DNA of 64,000 bases from Coffea arabica (Eukaryota > Streptophyta > Magnoliopsida > Gentianales > Rubiaceae), in NCBI RefSeq assembly GCF_036785885.1, contig NC_092323.1:14888501-14952500 (forward strand), in the 5' to 3' direction. Position numbers and translations under genes: made by a program. This document shows, piece after piece, positions 1 to 10,722 of this stretch. The notes under the pieces are model-generated. The model saw only the letters and a list, made by a program, of their open reading frames with translations, had not been told where the DNA came from and did no database searches. Each line of letters begins with the position of its first letter. The first letter of the stretch is position 1.

Positions 1-3000
1 ACTTGCTTTGCAAGCAAGATCTCCAGTGAAGCTTGGCTAATTGATAGTGGTTGTACTCATCACATGGCATATGATGAGTCCATATTCAAGGAATTGGATA
101 AATCATATATTTCCAAAGTTAAAATTGGAAATGGAGATTGTATTGGGGTGAAAGGCAAAGGTAATGTGGTTATTGATTATGGTTCAGGTACTAAAATAAT
201 TTATGATGTTTTATATGTACCTGAAATTAATCAAAACCTGTTGAGTGTTGGACAATTGCTTGAGAAAAATTATTCTGTTGTCTTCAAAAATAGGAGCTGC
301 GTCATTTATGATCAAAATGGAGGTGAACTTTTTTCAGTAAAAATGAATGGAAAAAGTTTTTCTCTAAATTGGTTGAAAGCAGGTTCAAGTGCATACCCAA
401 GTTTAGTGGATCAATCTGAATTATGGCATAAACGATTGGGCCACTATCACTATTTTGCACTTAACTACATGCATAAGAATAGTCTTGTGCAGGACTTGCC
501 TTTTATAGAAGATAAAGGTGGAGTTTGTGAAGTTTGTCAGTTGGGAAAACAAAGCAGATTGTCATTTCCTCACAACAAATCTTGGAGAGCTTCAGAAAGG
601 CTTCAACTTGTTCACACAGATGTATGTGGTCCAATGAGAACTTCTTCATTATATGGCAGCAGGTATTTCATAGTTTTCATTGATGACTTCAGTAGATATT
701 GTTGGGTCTATTTCATGAAACAAAAATCAGAGGTTGCTGCAATTTTTTTGAAGTTTAAAAATTGGATTGAAAATCAAAGTGGCAAGATGATTAAAGTGAT
801 TCGGTCAGATAATGGAACAGAATATACTTCTAATCAGTTCAACAAGTTTTGTGAAGATGCAGGAATTGAACATCAATTAACTGTCACTTACACTCCACAA
901 CAAAATGGAGTAAGTGAAAGAAAGAACAGGACAATCATGGAGATGGCCAGGTGTTTGTTGTTTGAGAAAAAATTGCCAAAGAAGTTTTGGGCAGAAGCTG
1001 TCAATACTGCAGTGTATCTTTTAAACAGGTTGTCTACAAAATTATTGAATGGTAGAACCTCGTTTGAAACTTGGTTTGGATATAAACCTTCAGTACAAAA
1101 CTTGAAAGTATTCGGCTCCATTTGCTACAGACATATTCCTGATGTAAAGAGAGGCAAGCTTGACGAAAAGGCAGAAGTTGGGATTCTAATTGGCTATTGC
1201 AGCAGTACCAAAGGTTATAAAGTTTATCAACCTTTGACTGCAAAAGTGATAGTCAGTAGAGACATCCATTTTGATGAATACGCAACATGGGACTGGATCA
1301 ATTCCAAAGTTGAACATTTCAAGGGATCAGAATCTAAAGAATTGCAGGAGAAGAATATTGATGAATCAATAGATCATATTCCAGTTAGAGGTACCAAATT
1401 ACTCTCTGACATTTATAACAAATGTAATGTTGCAGTTCTTGAACCTGCAGATTATGAAAAAGTTGCCAAAGACTTGAAGTGGATCGAGGCAATGAAGGAG
1501 GAGTTGAGAATGATTGAAAAGAACCAGACTTGGGCGCTTGTGGACAGACCAATTCACAAGAAACCCATTGGTGTAAAGTGGGTTTTTAGAACCAAATTAA
1601 ATGCTGATGATTCCATCAACAAGCACAAGGCAAGGTTGGTCGTCAAGGGATATGCTCAACAATTTGGAGTGGACTTCTCAGATACATTTGCACCAGTAGC
1701 AAGATTTGACACCATCAGGTTGATCCTAGCACTTGCAGCTCAAAAAAACTGGAGAGTTTATCAACTTGACGTCAAGTCAGCATTTCTAAATGGCTACTTG
1801 GAGGAGGAGATCTTTGTGGAGCAACCTCAAGGATTTGCAGTGAAAGGTCAAGAAGACAAGGTGTACTTACTTCACAAGGCGCTATATGGCCTAAAACAGG
1901 CACCAAGAGCCTGGTACAGTAGGATTGATGATCATCTTCTGAAGATTGGATTTAAGAAGAGTTTGAGTGAATCAACTCTTTATGTAAAAATTGTCAATGA
2001 TGATATAATTGTTATTTCACTATACGTTGATGATTTGCTTGTCACAGGAAGTAAGCCAATCTTGGTAAATCAGTTTAAGGAGCAGATGAAGCAAGTCTTT
2101 GAAATGACAGACTTGGGAGAGATGTCCTATTTTCTTGGCATGGAGGTTATTCAATCTCAACAAGAAATCTTCATAAGTCAGCACAAATATGCAAGAGATG
2201 TGTTGAAAAAGTTTAATATGGAAAGTTGCAAATCAATTAGCACTCCATTGATGGAGAACGAGAAGCTTAGTAAAGATGATGGAGCTGCCAAAGTTGATGA
2301 AGGCCTATACAGAAGTCTTGTAGGTTGTTTGATGTATCTTACAACAACAAGGCCTGATATTATGTATGCTGTGAGTTTACTGTCTAGATTTATGCATTGT
2401 GCAAGTGAGTTGCACTTCAAAGCTGCAAAAAGAGTACTCAGGTATGTCAAAGGCACTGCTGACTTTGGAGTTTGTTTCAAAAAATCAGAAAAATTGGAGT
2501 TACATGGCTATTCAGATAGTGACTGGGCTGGTTCATACGATGATATGAGGAGCACTTCTGGATACTTGTTCAACCTGGGTTCTGGATGTTTTTCATGGAA
2601 TTCTAAGAAGCAAGATGTGGTAGCTCAATCTACCGCTGAGGCAGAATATGTTGCTGCTACGGCCGCTGTTAATCAAGCCTTATGGCTTAGGAAATTGTTA
2701 GCTGATCTAAATCAAGTTCAACAAGAAGCTACTCAAATTTTTGTTGATAATGAAGCTGCTATAGCTATTTCCAACAATCCAGTGTTTCATGGGAAGACTA
2801 AGCACTTCAAAATTAAATATTATTTTCTTCGAGAAGTTCAAAAGAACGAAGAAATTGTTCTAGTTCATTGCAAGACTGATTATCAGATTGCAGATATTTT
2901 TACGAAGGCCTTGTCCAAAACAAGGTTTGAATGCCTAAGAAGACAGTTGGGATCTGCAGTAAAAGTGCCAAGGAGGAGTGTTGAGATATGCCAACTTTTC

Positions 3001-3021
3001 CTACAGATTTTATCAGATTAA
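1..3021 (+). CDS. Ty1/copia Pol polyprotein (protease end, integrase, reverse transcriptase, RNase H), 5' partial
   Basis: The frame is open from base 1, so the protein starts outside the window; the ATG at 64 is only an internal Met. Codon 15 onward carries the aspartic protease motif D-S-G (D15). A GAG-pre-integrase zinc motif follows (LWHKRLGH at codon 141 and Cys pair near 176). The integrase core has D207 in HTD, D270 in RSDNG and E306, spaced as a D,D35E triad. Reverse transcriptase has YVDD at codons 675-678. RNase H has SDSDWAG near 838-843 plus TAEAEY and DNEAA. The order protease-IN-RT-RH is that of Ty1/copia, not gypsy. No stop or frameshift breaks about 1,000 codons, so it may be a recent, possibly autonomous copy. 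The frame runs past the polypurine tract and ends 43 bases inside the LTR. Confidence 0.95.
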   Translation, partial: TCFASKISSEAWLIDSGCTHHMAYDESIFKELDKSYISKVKIGNGDCIGVKGKGNVVIDYGSGTKIIYDVLYVPEINQNLLSVGQLLEKNYSVVFKNRSCVIYDQNGGELFSVKMNGKSFSLNWLKAGSSAYPSLVDQSELWHKRLGHYHYFALNYMHKNSLVQDLPFIEDKGGVCEVCQLGKQSRLSFPHNKSWRASERLQLVHTDVCGPMRTSSLYGSRYFIVFIDDFSRYCWVYFMKQKSEVAAIFLKFKNWIENQSGKMIKVIRSDNGTEYTSNQFNKFCEDAGIEHQLTVTYTPQQNGVSERKNRTIMEMARCLLFEKKLPKKFWAEAVNTAVYLLNRLSTKLLNGRTSFETWFGYKPSVQNLKVFGSICYRHIPDVKRGKLDEKAEVGILIGYCSSTKGYKVYQPLTAKVIVSRDIHFDEYATWDWINSKVEHFKGSESKELQEKNIDESIDHIPVRGTKLLSDIYNKCNVAVLEPADYEKVAKDLKWIEAMKEELRMIEKNQTWALVDRPIHKKPIGVKWVFRTKLNADDSINKHKARLVVKGYAQQFGVDFSDTFAPVARFDTIRLILALAAQKNWRVYQLDVKSAFLNGYLEEEIFVEQPQGFAVKGQEDKVYLLHKALYGLKQAPRAWYSRIDDHLLKIGFKKSLSESTLYVKIVNDDIIVISLYVDDLLVTGSKPILVNQFKEQMKQVFEMTDLGEMSYFLGMEVIQSQQEIFISQHKYARDVLKKFNMESCKSISTPLMENEKLSKDDGAAKVDEGLYRSLVGCLMYLTTTRPDIMYAVSLLSRFMHCASELHFKAAKRVLRYVKGTADFGVCFKKSEKLELHGYSDSDWAGSYDDMRSTSGYLFNLGSGCFSWNSKKQDVVAQSTAEAEYVAATAAVNQALWLRKLLADLNQVQQEATQIFVDNEAAIAISNNPVFHGKTKHFKIKYYFLREVQKNEEIVLVHCKTDYQIADIFTKALSKTRFECLRRQLGSAVKVPRRSVEICQLFLQILSD

Positions 3022-3282
3022 GTTTGATAACAGAATCATTCAATTGGTAGAAGAATAAGTCTTATTGTTATGATCAAATATTTTAGCTAAGATTTGCTAG
3101 GTAGAAGATCATGTTATCAAGTAGTTTTTGTTGAGATTTTCTAGAGAATTGTTAGCTAAAATTATTTTAGTTTGTTTCTTTGTAAGCACTATAAATAGGG
3201 TGTTGATGAATGAAGAAATTAAGCTCCTTTTTCAGCCCTCAATATAGTTTTGATATCTTTGTTTATGCTTCAAAAACCAACA
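2979..3282 (+). repeat. 3' LTR of the copia element
   Basis: The LTR begins TGTTG directly after a polypurine tract and ends CAACA, a perfect 5-bp terminal inverted repeat of the TG..CA type. Length is about 304 bp. A TATA-like CTATAAATAG lies near 3189-3198, the expected U3 promoter position. The ends were chosen from the TG..CA rule plus the polypurine tract; without the 5' LTR they cannot be verified by alignment. Confidence 0.82.
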
Positions 3283-4135
3283 GAAAGACTGGATTGGTAG
3301 CAATCACACATTTAAAGGGATGGATGAAATACTAGATCAACCTTAAATTTGCTGAACTTCTGCCCCGAGTAATTGATTTGGAATGTCAAGAAGAAGGTCA
3401 AACATAAATATAGAAACTGAATGATCATGGCATGCTGTAGTAGCCTCGACGAGAAAGGATTAGTACAGAAATTTGAAAAGCAACCGAGGATGAAAATATA
3501 GAGAATGGTGTTCATGTTTGCTTGCCGAACTTAGACCCCATTTAGGGATGCGTTGAGTTTACAAAAAACACTTATGTCAGAAGTGTTTTCTATAAGCCAC
3601 CACAACTCCAAGATGGGGGCTTTAGTTTCGTACTTGCACATTGTTTCGGTATCAGTACATCCCCAAAAAGCACAACAAAGTTTCCTTCATGGTCATGCTC
3701 TGGATGTTATGATTATTCTCAAATTCTAGTTCATTTACAGAAAGAAGGCACAGAAAGTGACAAAAGCTAAAAAATTATTGGTAAAACTATTAAGTGACTG
3801 GATATTTCCAGCGGTGTTTGTTTGGTAAGAAAATTACAGCTCAGGATACAAAGGCACCTGGAATGCTATCTCCTTATGTACAATGGGAAGCTTTAGTCAT
3901 CCTAACACACAGAACCCATACAATCCCTGTTTGCACTTTGCTCTTATAGGACGAATGCAAGAACTAAATCTGAGGTACAACCAAAAAGGAAAAGAACAAA
4001 AAATGGAAATTGTTACACAAAAGGTTTCCCTTAAACAAGGAAACTCATTTATAAGTCCTGATTGCTGAGAGGTTAACATTAGAGAGGCAGATGCATCACC
4101 TTATCTGGTACATGATGACTGCAAGTCCATGTTTC
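3283..4135. other. intergenic; 3' flank and 3' UTR of the lycopene cyclase gene
   Basis: No coding region is supported. The 3' untranslated part of the minus-strand gene at 4136-5662 should lie in its right-hand part, but no clear poly(A) signal is singled out. Short ORFs here match no known family. Confidence 0.5.
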
Positions 4136-5662
4136 TTATTCTCCATCCTGCAATAAGTTATTGATCATAGTTACCAAAGGGAGAGTTCCCTTTGTCATAA
4201 TCTCAAATCTCGAGGTATTGGAGGCGTGAGAGAAAAGAGAAAGCCCAAAAAGAGCTAGCTCTGGAAGAAATAATCGAGATGACAAGAACCCATGCCAGTA
4301 TCGAGGTTCTAGGTTGAAAAAGGCATAAAAAAACCTTCTTGTGGCATCTAAATCAAGCTTCAACAGAATATCCATCCCAAAGCAAAAGAATTCCCTTTGG
4401 CGTCTCCTATCTATTGGCCACAAATCTTTCCAGACTTCTGAACATAAATCTGCACCCACAGGAGTTTTCTCTGAACCAAGGTATCGAACTATGGCATTGG
4501 CAACAATAGGAGCTGCTGCTAGAGTCCTTGCTACCATATACCCAGTTGAAGGGTGTACCATGCCGGCTGTACCACCAATTCCAACAACTCTCTGAGGTAT
4601 TACTGGAAGAGGGCCCCCCATCGGAATCACACACCGCTCATCCTCTTCAATACTTTTAACTTTTATCCCAAGGTGCCTCAACCGAGCAACCATCCTCTCC
4701 TGAATATCCTCCATCGGGACTCCTGGACGAGCCACAAGGGAAGTTTCTTCAAGGAAAATCCTATCTGATGAAAATGGCATGGCATAAAGAAAAGTTGGTA
4801 TCCTTTGGTTTCTCTCCTTTAGCACCAAGTTATTATTAAGATGTGAATCTCGCCAATCCATGAAAACCATCTTGTTTACATCAAAGGGATGCTCTTCTAC
4901 TTCTGCCAAAATTCCATAAGCAACTTGGTATCCGGGATTATAAGGCTTATCATACTGAACCAAACATCTAGCAAAACCAGTTGCATCTAGTACTGCAGCA
5001 GCTTGAATGGTAACACCATCATTACAGATCAACAAAGATTTGGACTCTTCATGGATAACTTTCACAACCTTAGCTTGATGAAACTTAACACCATTCACTA
5101 TGCATTTTTGCATCATTTTCGATTTCAACAGTTTCCTATTAACCCTCCCATAAGGTCTATCAAGATCTTTAGTATTCTGATCATCAATATAAACAACAGC
5201 ACCTGACCACGTGGCGTCGAGGCAATCTAACAAATCCATAGCCTCAAATTCATCGACCCAGACACCATAATTATTAGGCCAAATCAATTTGGGAGAAGGA
5301 TCAATTGAACAAACAGAAAGCCCTGCTTCTGAGACTTGCTGTGCAACTGCAAGCCCTGCAGGGCCACCCCCTACAACAGCCAAATCCACAACCAGCCCTT
5401 TTGAGGGGTCATATAAAGGAAGTTCAAATTCAAGATTTTCTTTCTTGGTTTCAGGAACAAGTTCCAAAATAGCACTACTACTAGCCTTAATCCAACCATT
5501 TCTACCACTCCCTCCTCTAAAGCAAGATTTTTTACAACCAAACTTGCTAAATTCTTGACTAATCTGAGGCTTCAAAGAGCTTAAGGCACTAACTTTATCA
5601 GCAAAACCACACAAGGGAGACACAAAATGAAGCTTATTAGGTGTCTTCAGCAAAATCCCCAT
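4136..5662 (-). CDS. LCYB: lycopene beta-cyclase, chloroplastic
   Basis: The enzyme cyclises both psi ends of lycopene to beta rings, giving beta-carotene via gamma-carotene, at the plastid membrane. It encodes 508 residues in one uninterrupted exon, the usual length and structure for plant LCYB. Residues 1 to about 60 form a Ser/Lys-rich plastid transit peptide. A dinucleotide-binding fold carries GGGPAG at 98-103. Family motifs follow: DRPYGR at 168-173, FLEET at 303-307 (cyclase catalytic motif) and PMGGPLP at 347-353. The segment around the dinucleotide motif reads VDLAVVGGGPAGLA, which is the chloroplast LCYB form rather than the chromoplast CYC-B/CCS or epsilon-cyclase form. The start is the first in-frame ATG before the transit peptide. 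No lesion is visible. It is the only carotenoid gene in the window. Confidence 0.97.
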   Translation of the reverse strand: MGILLKTPNKLHFVSPLCGFADKVSALSSLKPQISQEFSKFGCKKSCFRGGSGRNGWIKASSSAILELVPETKKENLEFELPLYDPSKGLVVDLAVVGGGPAGLAVAQQVSEAGLSVCSIDPSPKLIWPNNYGVWVDEFEAMDLLDCLDATWSGAVVYIDDQNTKDLDRPYGRVNRKLLKSKMMQKCIVNGVKFHQAKVVKVIHEESKSLLICNDGVTIQAAAVLDATGFARCLVQYDKPYNPGYQVAYGILAEVEEHPFDVNKMVFMDWRDSHLNNNLVLKERNQRIPTFLYAMPFSSDRIFLEETSLVARPGVPMEDIQERMVARLRHLGIKVKSIEEDERCVIPMGGPLPVIPQRVVGIGGTAGMVHPSTGYMVARTLAAAPIVANAIVRYLGSEKTPVGADLCSEVWKDLWPIDRRRQREFFCFGMDILLKLDLDATRRFFYAFFNLEPRYWHGFLSSRLFLPELALFGLSLFSHASNTSRFEIMTKGTLPLVTMINNLLQDGE

Positions 5663-5990
5663 CTTTTTCCAAGTGGGTACACTTTATTTCAAGTTATTTC
5701 AAAAGGGTCTTCACAATTCTTGAAAATACAGTCTAGGTTTCAAGAAGTCTTCTACTAGCAAAAATCATAAATTCCAAAGCCAAATATTGCATAAATCCAA
5801 ATGCGGGCAACTAAAAAAATGTAGACAGTAGCTACCACCACACATAACTGAGAGAACCATGAACGAACCTGAAAAGTGGGCACTCTGCAAGCTGGACAAT
5901 TGGGCCAAAAGGGAAGGAGAATATGAATACTTACAAGAGAAAGAGAGAAAAATTTAGTCAGGATTTCTCTTTTGTTGCTTTGATTTGCTA
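5663..5990 (-). promoter_or_regulatory. 5' UTR and proximal upstream region of LCYB
   Basis: This is the stretch directly upstream of the LCYB ATG on the minus strand. A pyrimidine-rich CTTTTCAG on the minus strand near 5870-5878 resembles a 3' splice site, so a 5' UTR intron is possible. No TATA box can be assigned with confidence. Confidence 0.35.
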
Positions 5991-8766
5991 CAGCAATAGG
6001 TGGTGAGGCCTCCCTGGCTGCCCGCTTGTGGTGAGCTAGTGGTGGATGATATCTTCTTTACGTTTTTACAACTTTTTGGCACCGGGAAAAGGGAGGAAAT
6101 GCGTCACTGTTGCCATTATTGCAGTGTTTGTTTTAGAGTGGATAATATATTTGATTTGGTTGGAGATGATAGAAATCGAAGTATGGATTTTGCACCATAT
6201 CATGCACCCAGCACCCACTAACTATTTTAATGAAGAAAATGGTAAAGAGTCAAATGCACTAATCCTAGTTGCGCTTTGCCTTCCACAAACTCATTTAATA
6301 AACACTTTGCCTCTCTATTTGATATTTTAAAATAAAAGTGCCTTTGCTATTTTATTTTGTTTCTTTCTTATTTATTCATTCCCTTTTTTTTTTTCTTTTT
6401 CACTACTTTCTTTTATTTTTTTTACTATTTCCTTTTCTTTTTTACATTTCTCATGCCACTACTTTGTTTCACTTGCAAATTAGTATTACTAATTTGTATG
6501 CTTAGTGTCATATTGTAATTATCTTTTACTTATAATTTATTATTGTTTTATTTATTACACTACTAAAAAATTCAAGACAAACTGTATAACATAAAAACTG
6601 ATAAATCCTTATAATGAAATCAAAAAGTATATTTTACTAACAATTTGACTATTTAAAAAATTAGCAAACTAGAACTTTAAATTGCTTAATATTTAGAAAA
6701 GCATATCAAAAAAAAAATAAAGTAATTAATATTTTTATTTACTTTTTAAACATATAGTTGATTAACCGCTATATCAATACCATCTGAATTTGTTATCGTT
6801 GTTATTAATAATTAATTTATTATAAAATCTAGATGTATTGATTTAAGTAATATATAAAATAGTCTATGCGCATAGACAACATATACTTTGTTATAGTATA
6901 GACTTTATGATATTGTTATTTCCAATAACAAAAAGTCAAAAAATTGAAATAAATAAAAATAATTGTAGAAAGACTGAAATTAATACAGAGATAATAGCAA
7001 AGAAAAGAAAGTAGTTGATCCATGAAAAAAAGGAGAAAATAAAATAAATAAAGAACAGAGACAAGTAGAAGAAGGGCAAAAAAGAAAATAATAAGAAAAT
7101 AATTAATATGGAATAAGCACTTTTATACTAAAATATAAAGTACGAGGGGAAGAGGGGGGAAGGAAGGGGACAAAGTACCTATTTATTGAGTTGAAAAGGA
7201 ATAAAGTGTAACTGAGGGTAAAGTTTAGGAAGGTTTAATAGTTTTAACCCAATAGTAAATTCTCTGTCTAAATTTGAGTGATTTCTAGTGAAAATTGTCT
7301 GTATTGTGTTTTATGGCAAGGCTATTAGCATTGGCTCGTGTGTAGCGTAGCAGAAAACTACCCCATGCCCTATCCTTATTCGTTATTGAGATTTGGAGCT
7401 TGCAATCCTTTAAATATTGTGAATATTCGTTGCAATTTCAATTGGCTTTCCTCCCAAAATTTACTATGCAAGCGAGTTGAACTCAATTAAGTAGTTTGCA
7501 AGTTTGCTTTGTTAAAATTCGAGTTTGAACTCGTATTGACTGAATTCGAGTTACTTGACAAGTTCAAACTTGAATCTAATATGTAAAGTTTGAAACCTTG
7601 TTGAGTTTAATCGAGTTTCACCTATATTTGTTTTTTTTATTAATATGAAATATTTATTTTGTCCCTTAATTAAAACTATATAAATATATTTATATTTCTT
7701 AAACTTGATAAGATTCAATTAAATTTAACTGAATTCAAATTAAGCTCGATTGAACTCAATTTGCATAAATTCGAGTTCAAACTCAAGTAAGGCAAAACAA
7801 AATCGAGCTTGAACTTGAATTCTTAAAAATCGAGTGAGTTTGGAGCTCGAACCCAAGTTTTTAAATTGGAGTCGTGCTCTACTCAAACTCGACTCGACTT
7901 GATTTGATTTGATTGCACCCATATCAATTTTAAACGTGATTTAGTTGGACTTCCTGTCCTTTTATGTTTTTCTTGTTTTACAAATACGTGCCAAAATATG
8001 CCGGAACTTTGAAGAGTCTGCTAGGATTTCTTAATTTATTCCAATGCAAATGTGCTAAAAAAGACCATTGAAAGTCACAAGATTATCCAGGATGAGTTCT
8101 ATATGAAGGAGAATGCATAGCTAAAGAATCGAGAAACTGTTTTAGGCCATTTTCTAATTTTTCTTAACCTTTGCTGCACTTTTATCCGTGGTTTTCTTTG
8201 TTCCTTTATTTTGGCTCTCCTTTTGGTCTCAATACAGAGAACTAGAAGGGAAAATATGATACTAGAAGCCGATCGATGAAATGACTCGACTTTCAGTTTC
8301 ATCCCCCTACAATTTTCCTTGAAAAATTACTAGATTCCCCATATTTTTTCTCCTTCTTTTAGTTTTGGCTTTCTTTTCTATTTTCTTGTCAATGTAGAGA
8401 AGAAGTGGGTCTTATTAGAGAAAGCATGCAGGCGGCCTTTCCTTGTGAGTGGATTGTATGTTTTATTCCAGCAGAAGCAAGTTTTAGGAAATCATGTCAT
8501 TTCTTCTCGTATTATTGTATCAGATATATATAGTTAGAAACTAATAGATTTTGAATATCTCATCTATAGAGTGAGAAAGAGAATAGAAAAACATATGTAC
8601 CTTGGATTACGGTGGAGTCAGTTTCTTAGTAAAATAATAGATTTTGTAGAAATATCAAAGAAATGAAACATATTTGGGTTTGTCATGATATCTTTTTTTG
8701 GCTTCAAAAATCATATGTGGTGTTTATATCATGAGAAGTGAGGAAATTTCTAAGTATAATGTTTGT
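5991..8766. other. AT-rich intergenic region
   Basis: No coding region is recognised. It holds homopolymer and low-complexity stretches (T-rich 6330-6480, A/G-rich 6950-7130) and a repeat rich in TCGAG/CTCGA words around 7480-7921. Short ORFs look random. Confidence 0.6.
7480..7921. repeat. dispersed repeat rich in GAGTTCAAACTCGA-type words
   Basis: The two halves of the block carry many alternating copies of words such as TTCGAGTT, AAACTCGA and GAGCTCGAA in both orientations, around an AT-rich centre (7620-7700). The right edge reads GATTGCACCCA. Composition is like that of plant non-autonomous DNA transposons. No clean terminal repeat or target duplication was found, so class and borders are guesses. 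Confidence 0.35.
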
Positions 8767-8774
8767 TTCAAATC

Positions 8775-9469
8775 TAGGGATGGCAATCGGGCGGGTGACC
8801 GCGAGCACCCGCCCCGCGGGGAATTAATGGGGAGGGGGTTGGGGCGGGGGGCAGGGGAGTGTACCCCCGCGCCGCGACCAGCTTTAAAAAATAAATATAT
8901 AATATATAATTTAATTAGTTACAAACTTATGATAATGATATTATTAGTTATATGTATTATATAATGTCTATTAGTATATATAATATAATTGATATTATTA
9001 ATTATACTTATAATTATATATGTGTACTAATATAAATTATTAATTGGTTATACTAAATTTATACTAAATCCCTAATTACACTTAATACAATAATATTTTT
9101 TTCTTAAAAAAAGCACAAGCACAATAATGAATTAGTGATTGCATTTGTGCCAAAAGTGAAAACTTGACTATTTTAGTTATATTTATTTCATCATGTTGGA
9201 TTGTATTCAAATATTTTTTGTTTGATTGTTTTTATAAGTTTCAATTGTAAAATTATAATGAATAATAATTTGATGATGTTTTAATATTTTAGTACTTGAT
9301 TATTTGCTAAAATTTAACCATAATAAAATTATATAACAAATTTTTATTAGCCCCGCGGGTGCCCCCGCGGGGGAAGAGGACGGGGCGGGGGCGGGGGGAG
9401 TTTCTAGGCAGCGGGGCGGGGGATGGGGGAGGGGTCCCCCGCCCCAACCCCGCCCCGTTGCCATCCCTA
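8775..9469. mobile_element. hAT-like non-autonomous element (MITE), 695 bp, perfect 8-bp TSD
   Basis: The element begins TAGGGATGGCAA and ends with the inverted copy TTGCCATCCCTA. It is flanked by identical 8-bp duplications TTCAAATC at 8767-8774 and 9470-9477. An 8-bp duplication is the hAT signature. The subterminal 80-100 bp at each end are extremely GC-rich (runs of G and C), while the centre (8885-9350) is AT-rich with no ORF. It has no transposase, so it depends on a source elsewhere. Confidence 0.92.
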
Positions 9470-9742
9470 TTCAAATCATATCATTTAGAGTTTCCTTAAT
9501 TTGATGTTCAAACCATTAATATGTTCATAATTATTTTCAGTATAATTAAACAATTGCAAAGATGTTTCCTTAACTTTGTTTTATGTGTATTAAATGGCCG
9601 AACTTTTTTTTTTCTTTTTGGTTAAGGTTAATAAAAGACCAAGAGAATTGGGAAAGGTTTCCTTATTATTAGTTTCAAAAATTTAATTGTCCATTCTAAT
9701 TTTGATAAAATTAACCAATATCAAACATGATCATATTTTATT

Positions 9743-10158
9743 GGGTAAAAAACAAAAAAGCCCCTTGTAGTAAACCTAATATATAGAAAAACATACAAAA
9801 CAACATCTCATACTTTGAACTAAATTATAAATGTGATGGAATCCAATAAAATTAATGGAAATGACTTATTGGAACCTAAAAACAAAATTTTTATACCTAA
9901 TTTTTAATAAATATACTTGTTCTACCCCTTAACCCCCAATTCTCTCTTTGTAGAGAATGAAACAAATGAGTTTGTTAAACTGCTTTTTGCTTAGTTATAG
10001 TAGGACATTTTTGTCATTTAGTCCGTTCCGTTAATTTTAATGGATTCTATTACCTTTACAATTTAATTCAAAATATAAGGTGTTGTGTCGTATATTTTGA
10101 AATTACGGGAGGCTTTTCTGTATATTAGATTTATCACAGGATTTTTTGTTTTTTACCC
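9743..10158. mobile_element. Mutator-like MITE, 416 bp, perfect 9-bp TSD
   Basis: Terminal inverted repeats start GGGTAAAAAACAAAAAA and continue with moderate divergence for about 110 bp on each side. Target duplications TATTTTATT flank it at 9734-9742 and 10159-10167, a perfect 9-bp match typical of Mutator-like transposition. The centre has no coding capacity. Confidence 0.9.
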
Positions 10159-10167
10159 TATTTTATT

Positions 10168-10722
10168 TTGGTACGTTAATAAAAAATGAAATTAGATTGC
10201 AAAATCATAGGCAGTCTTTCCTATTTCTTGGTATGCTACGTTTGGAAGAATCTTCTAATTTTTACAGACTAAACCTAACTAATAAAAGTACATATTCCAA
10301 ACTAAAGGTACTAATGCTATTTTAAACAATTAAAATAAATCAAAAAATTGAAAAACAAAAGAATGAAGACTTGGAAGCTCAACGGTGAAAAGTTGTCTTC
10401 AAATATATATATCTCGTGGTGGGAACAAATACTTGCAGTTCCACCGCCACCGCGTGCGGCGCTGTGAACCCCTGCTTGTTCCTTCTTAAAAAAAAACCCA
10501 CAAGGCATTAAAAAAAAGGTGGATAGTTGATTAGTTTATCAAAGCGCGTTGAATTTGAGAATTCGAACATATGCACAATACAAAATTATCCAAATAATAT
10601 TGACCCCAGTTCGTCAACTCCTGAATTATTTCCAAAACAGTAGTAATTATATGCAACTGATCGGAAAATCCATCATTTCATCATTTCATGATTCACCGGT
10701 TTGCATGACTTGGGTTATAACC
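10168..10722 (+). promoter_or_regulatory. upstream region of first pseudokinase gene
   Basis: About the last 175 bp before the ATG are homologous to the same region upstream of the second copy (14800-14971), so the duplication included the leader. A W-box-like TTGACC (10600-10605) is conserved in the second copy at 14871-14876, which also has TTGACT at 14826-14831. WRKY control is an inference from these words only. No LRR or transmembrane coding sequence is present upstream. Confidence 0.4.

Larger units (their letters stand above)
1..3282 (+). mobile_element. Ty1/copia LTR retrotransposon, 5' part outside window
   Basis: This is the 3' portion of a copia element: pol, polypurine tract (2970-2978, AAGGAGGAG) and 3' LTR to 3282. 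The five bases after the LTR (GAAAG, 3283-3287) should be the target-site duplication, but the 5' copy is outside the window and cannot be compared. Confidence 0.93.

Noticed and set aside
7740-7922. minus-strand ORF in the TCGAG-rich repeat
   Set aside because: Low-complexity repeat translation with no protein family resemblance.
8698-8964. 88-codon ORF
   Set aside because: It spans the left terminus of the hAT-like MITE and its GC-rich arm; not a gene.
10549-10722. 58-codon N-terminal extension of the first pseudokinase
   Set aside because: The frame is open but the second copy has no such extension, and the sequence has no signal peptide or LRR; both copies share the ATG of MAHVYDNW.
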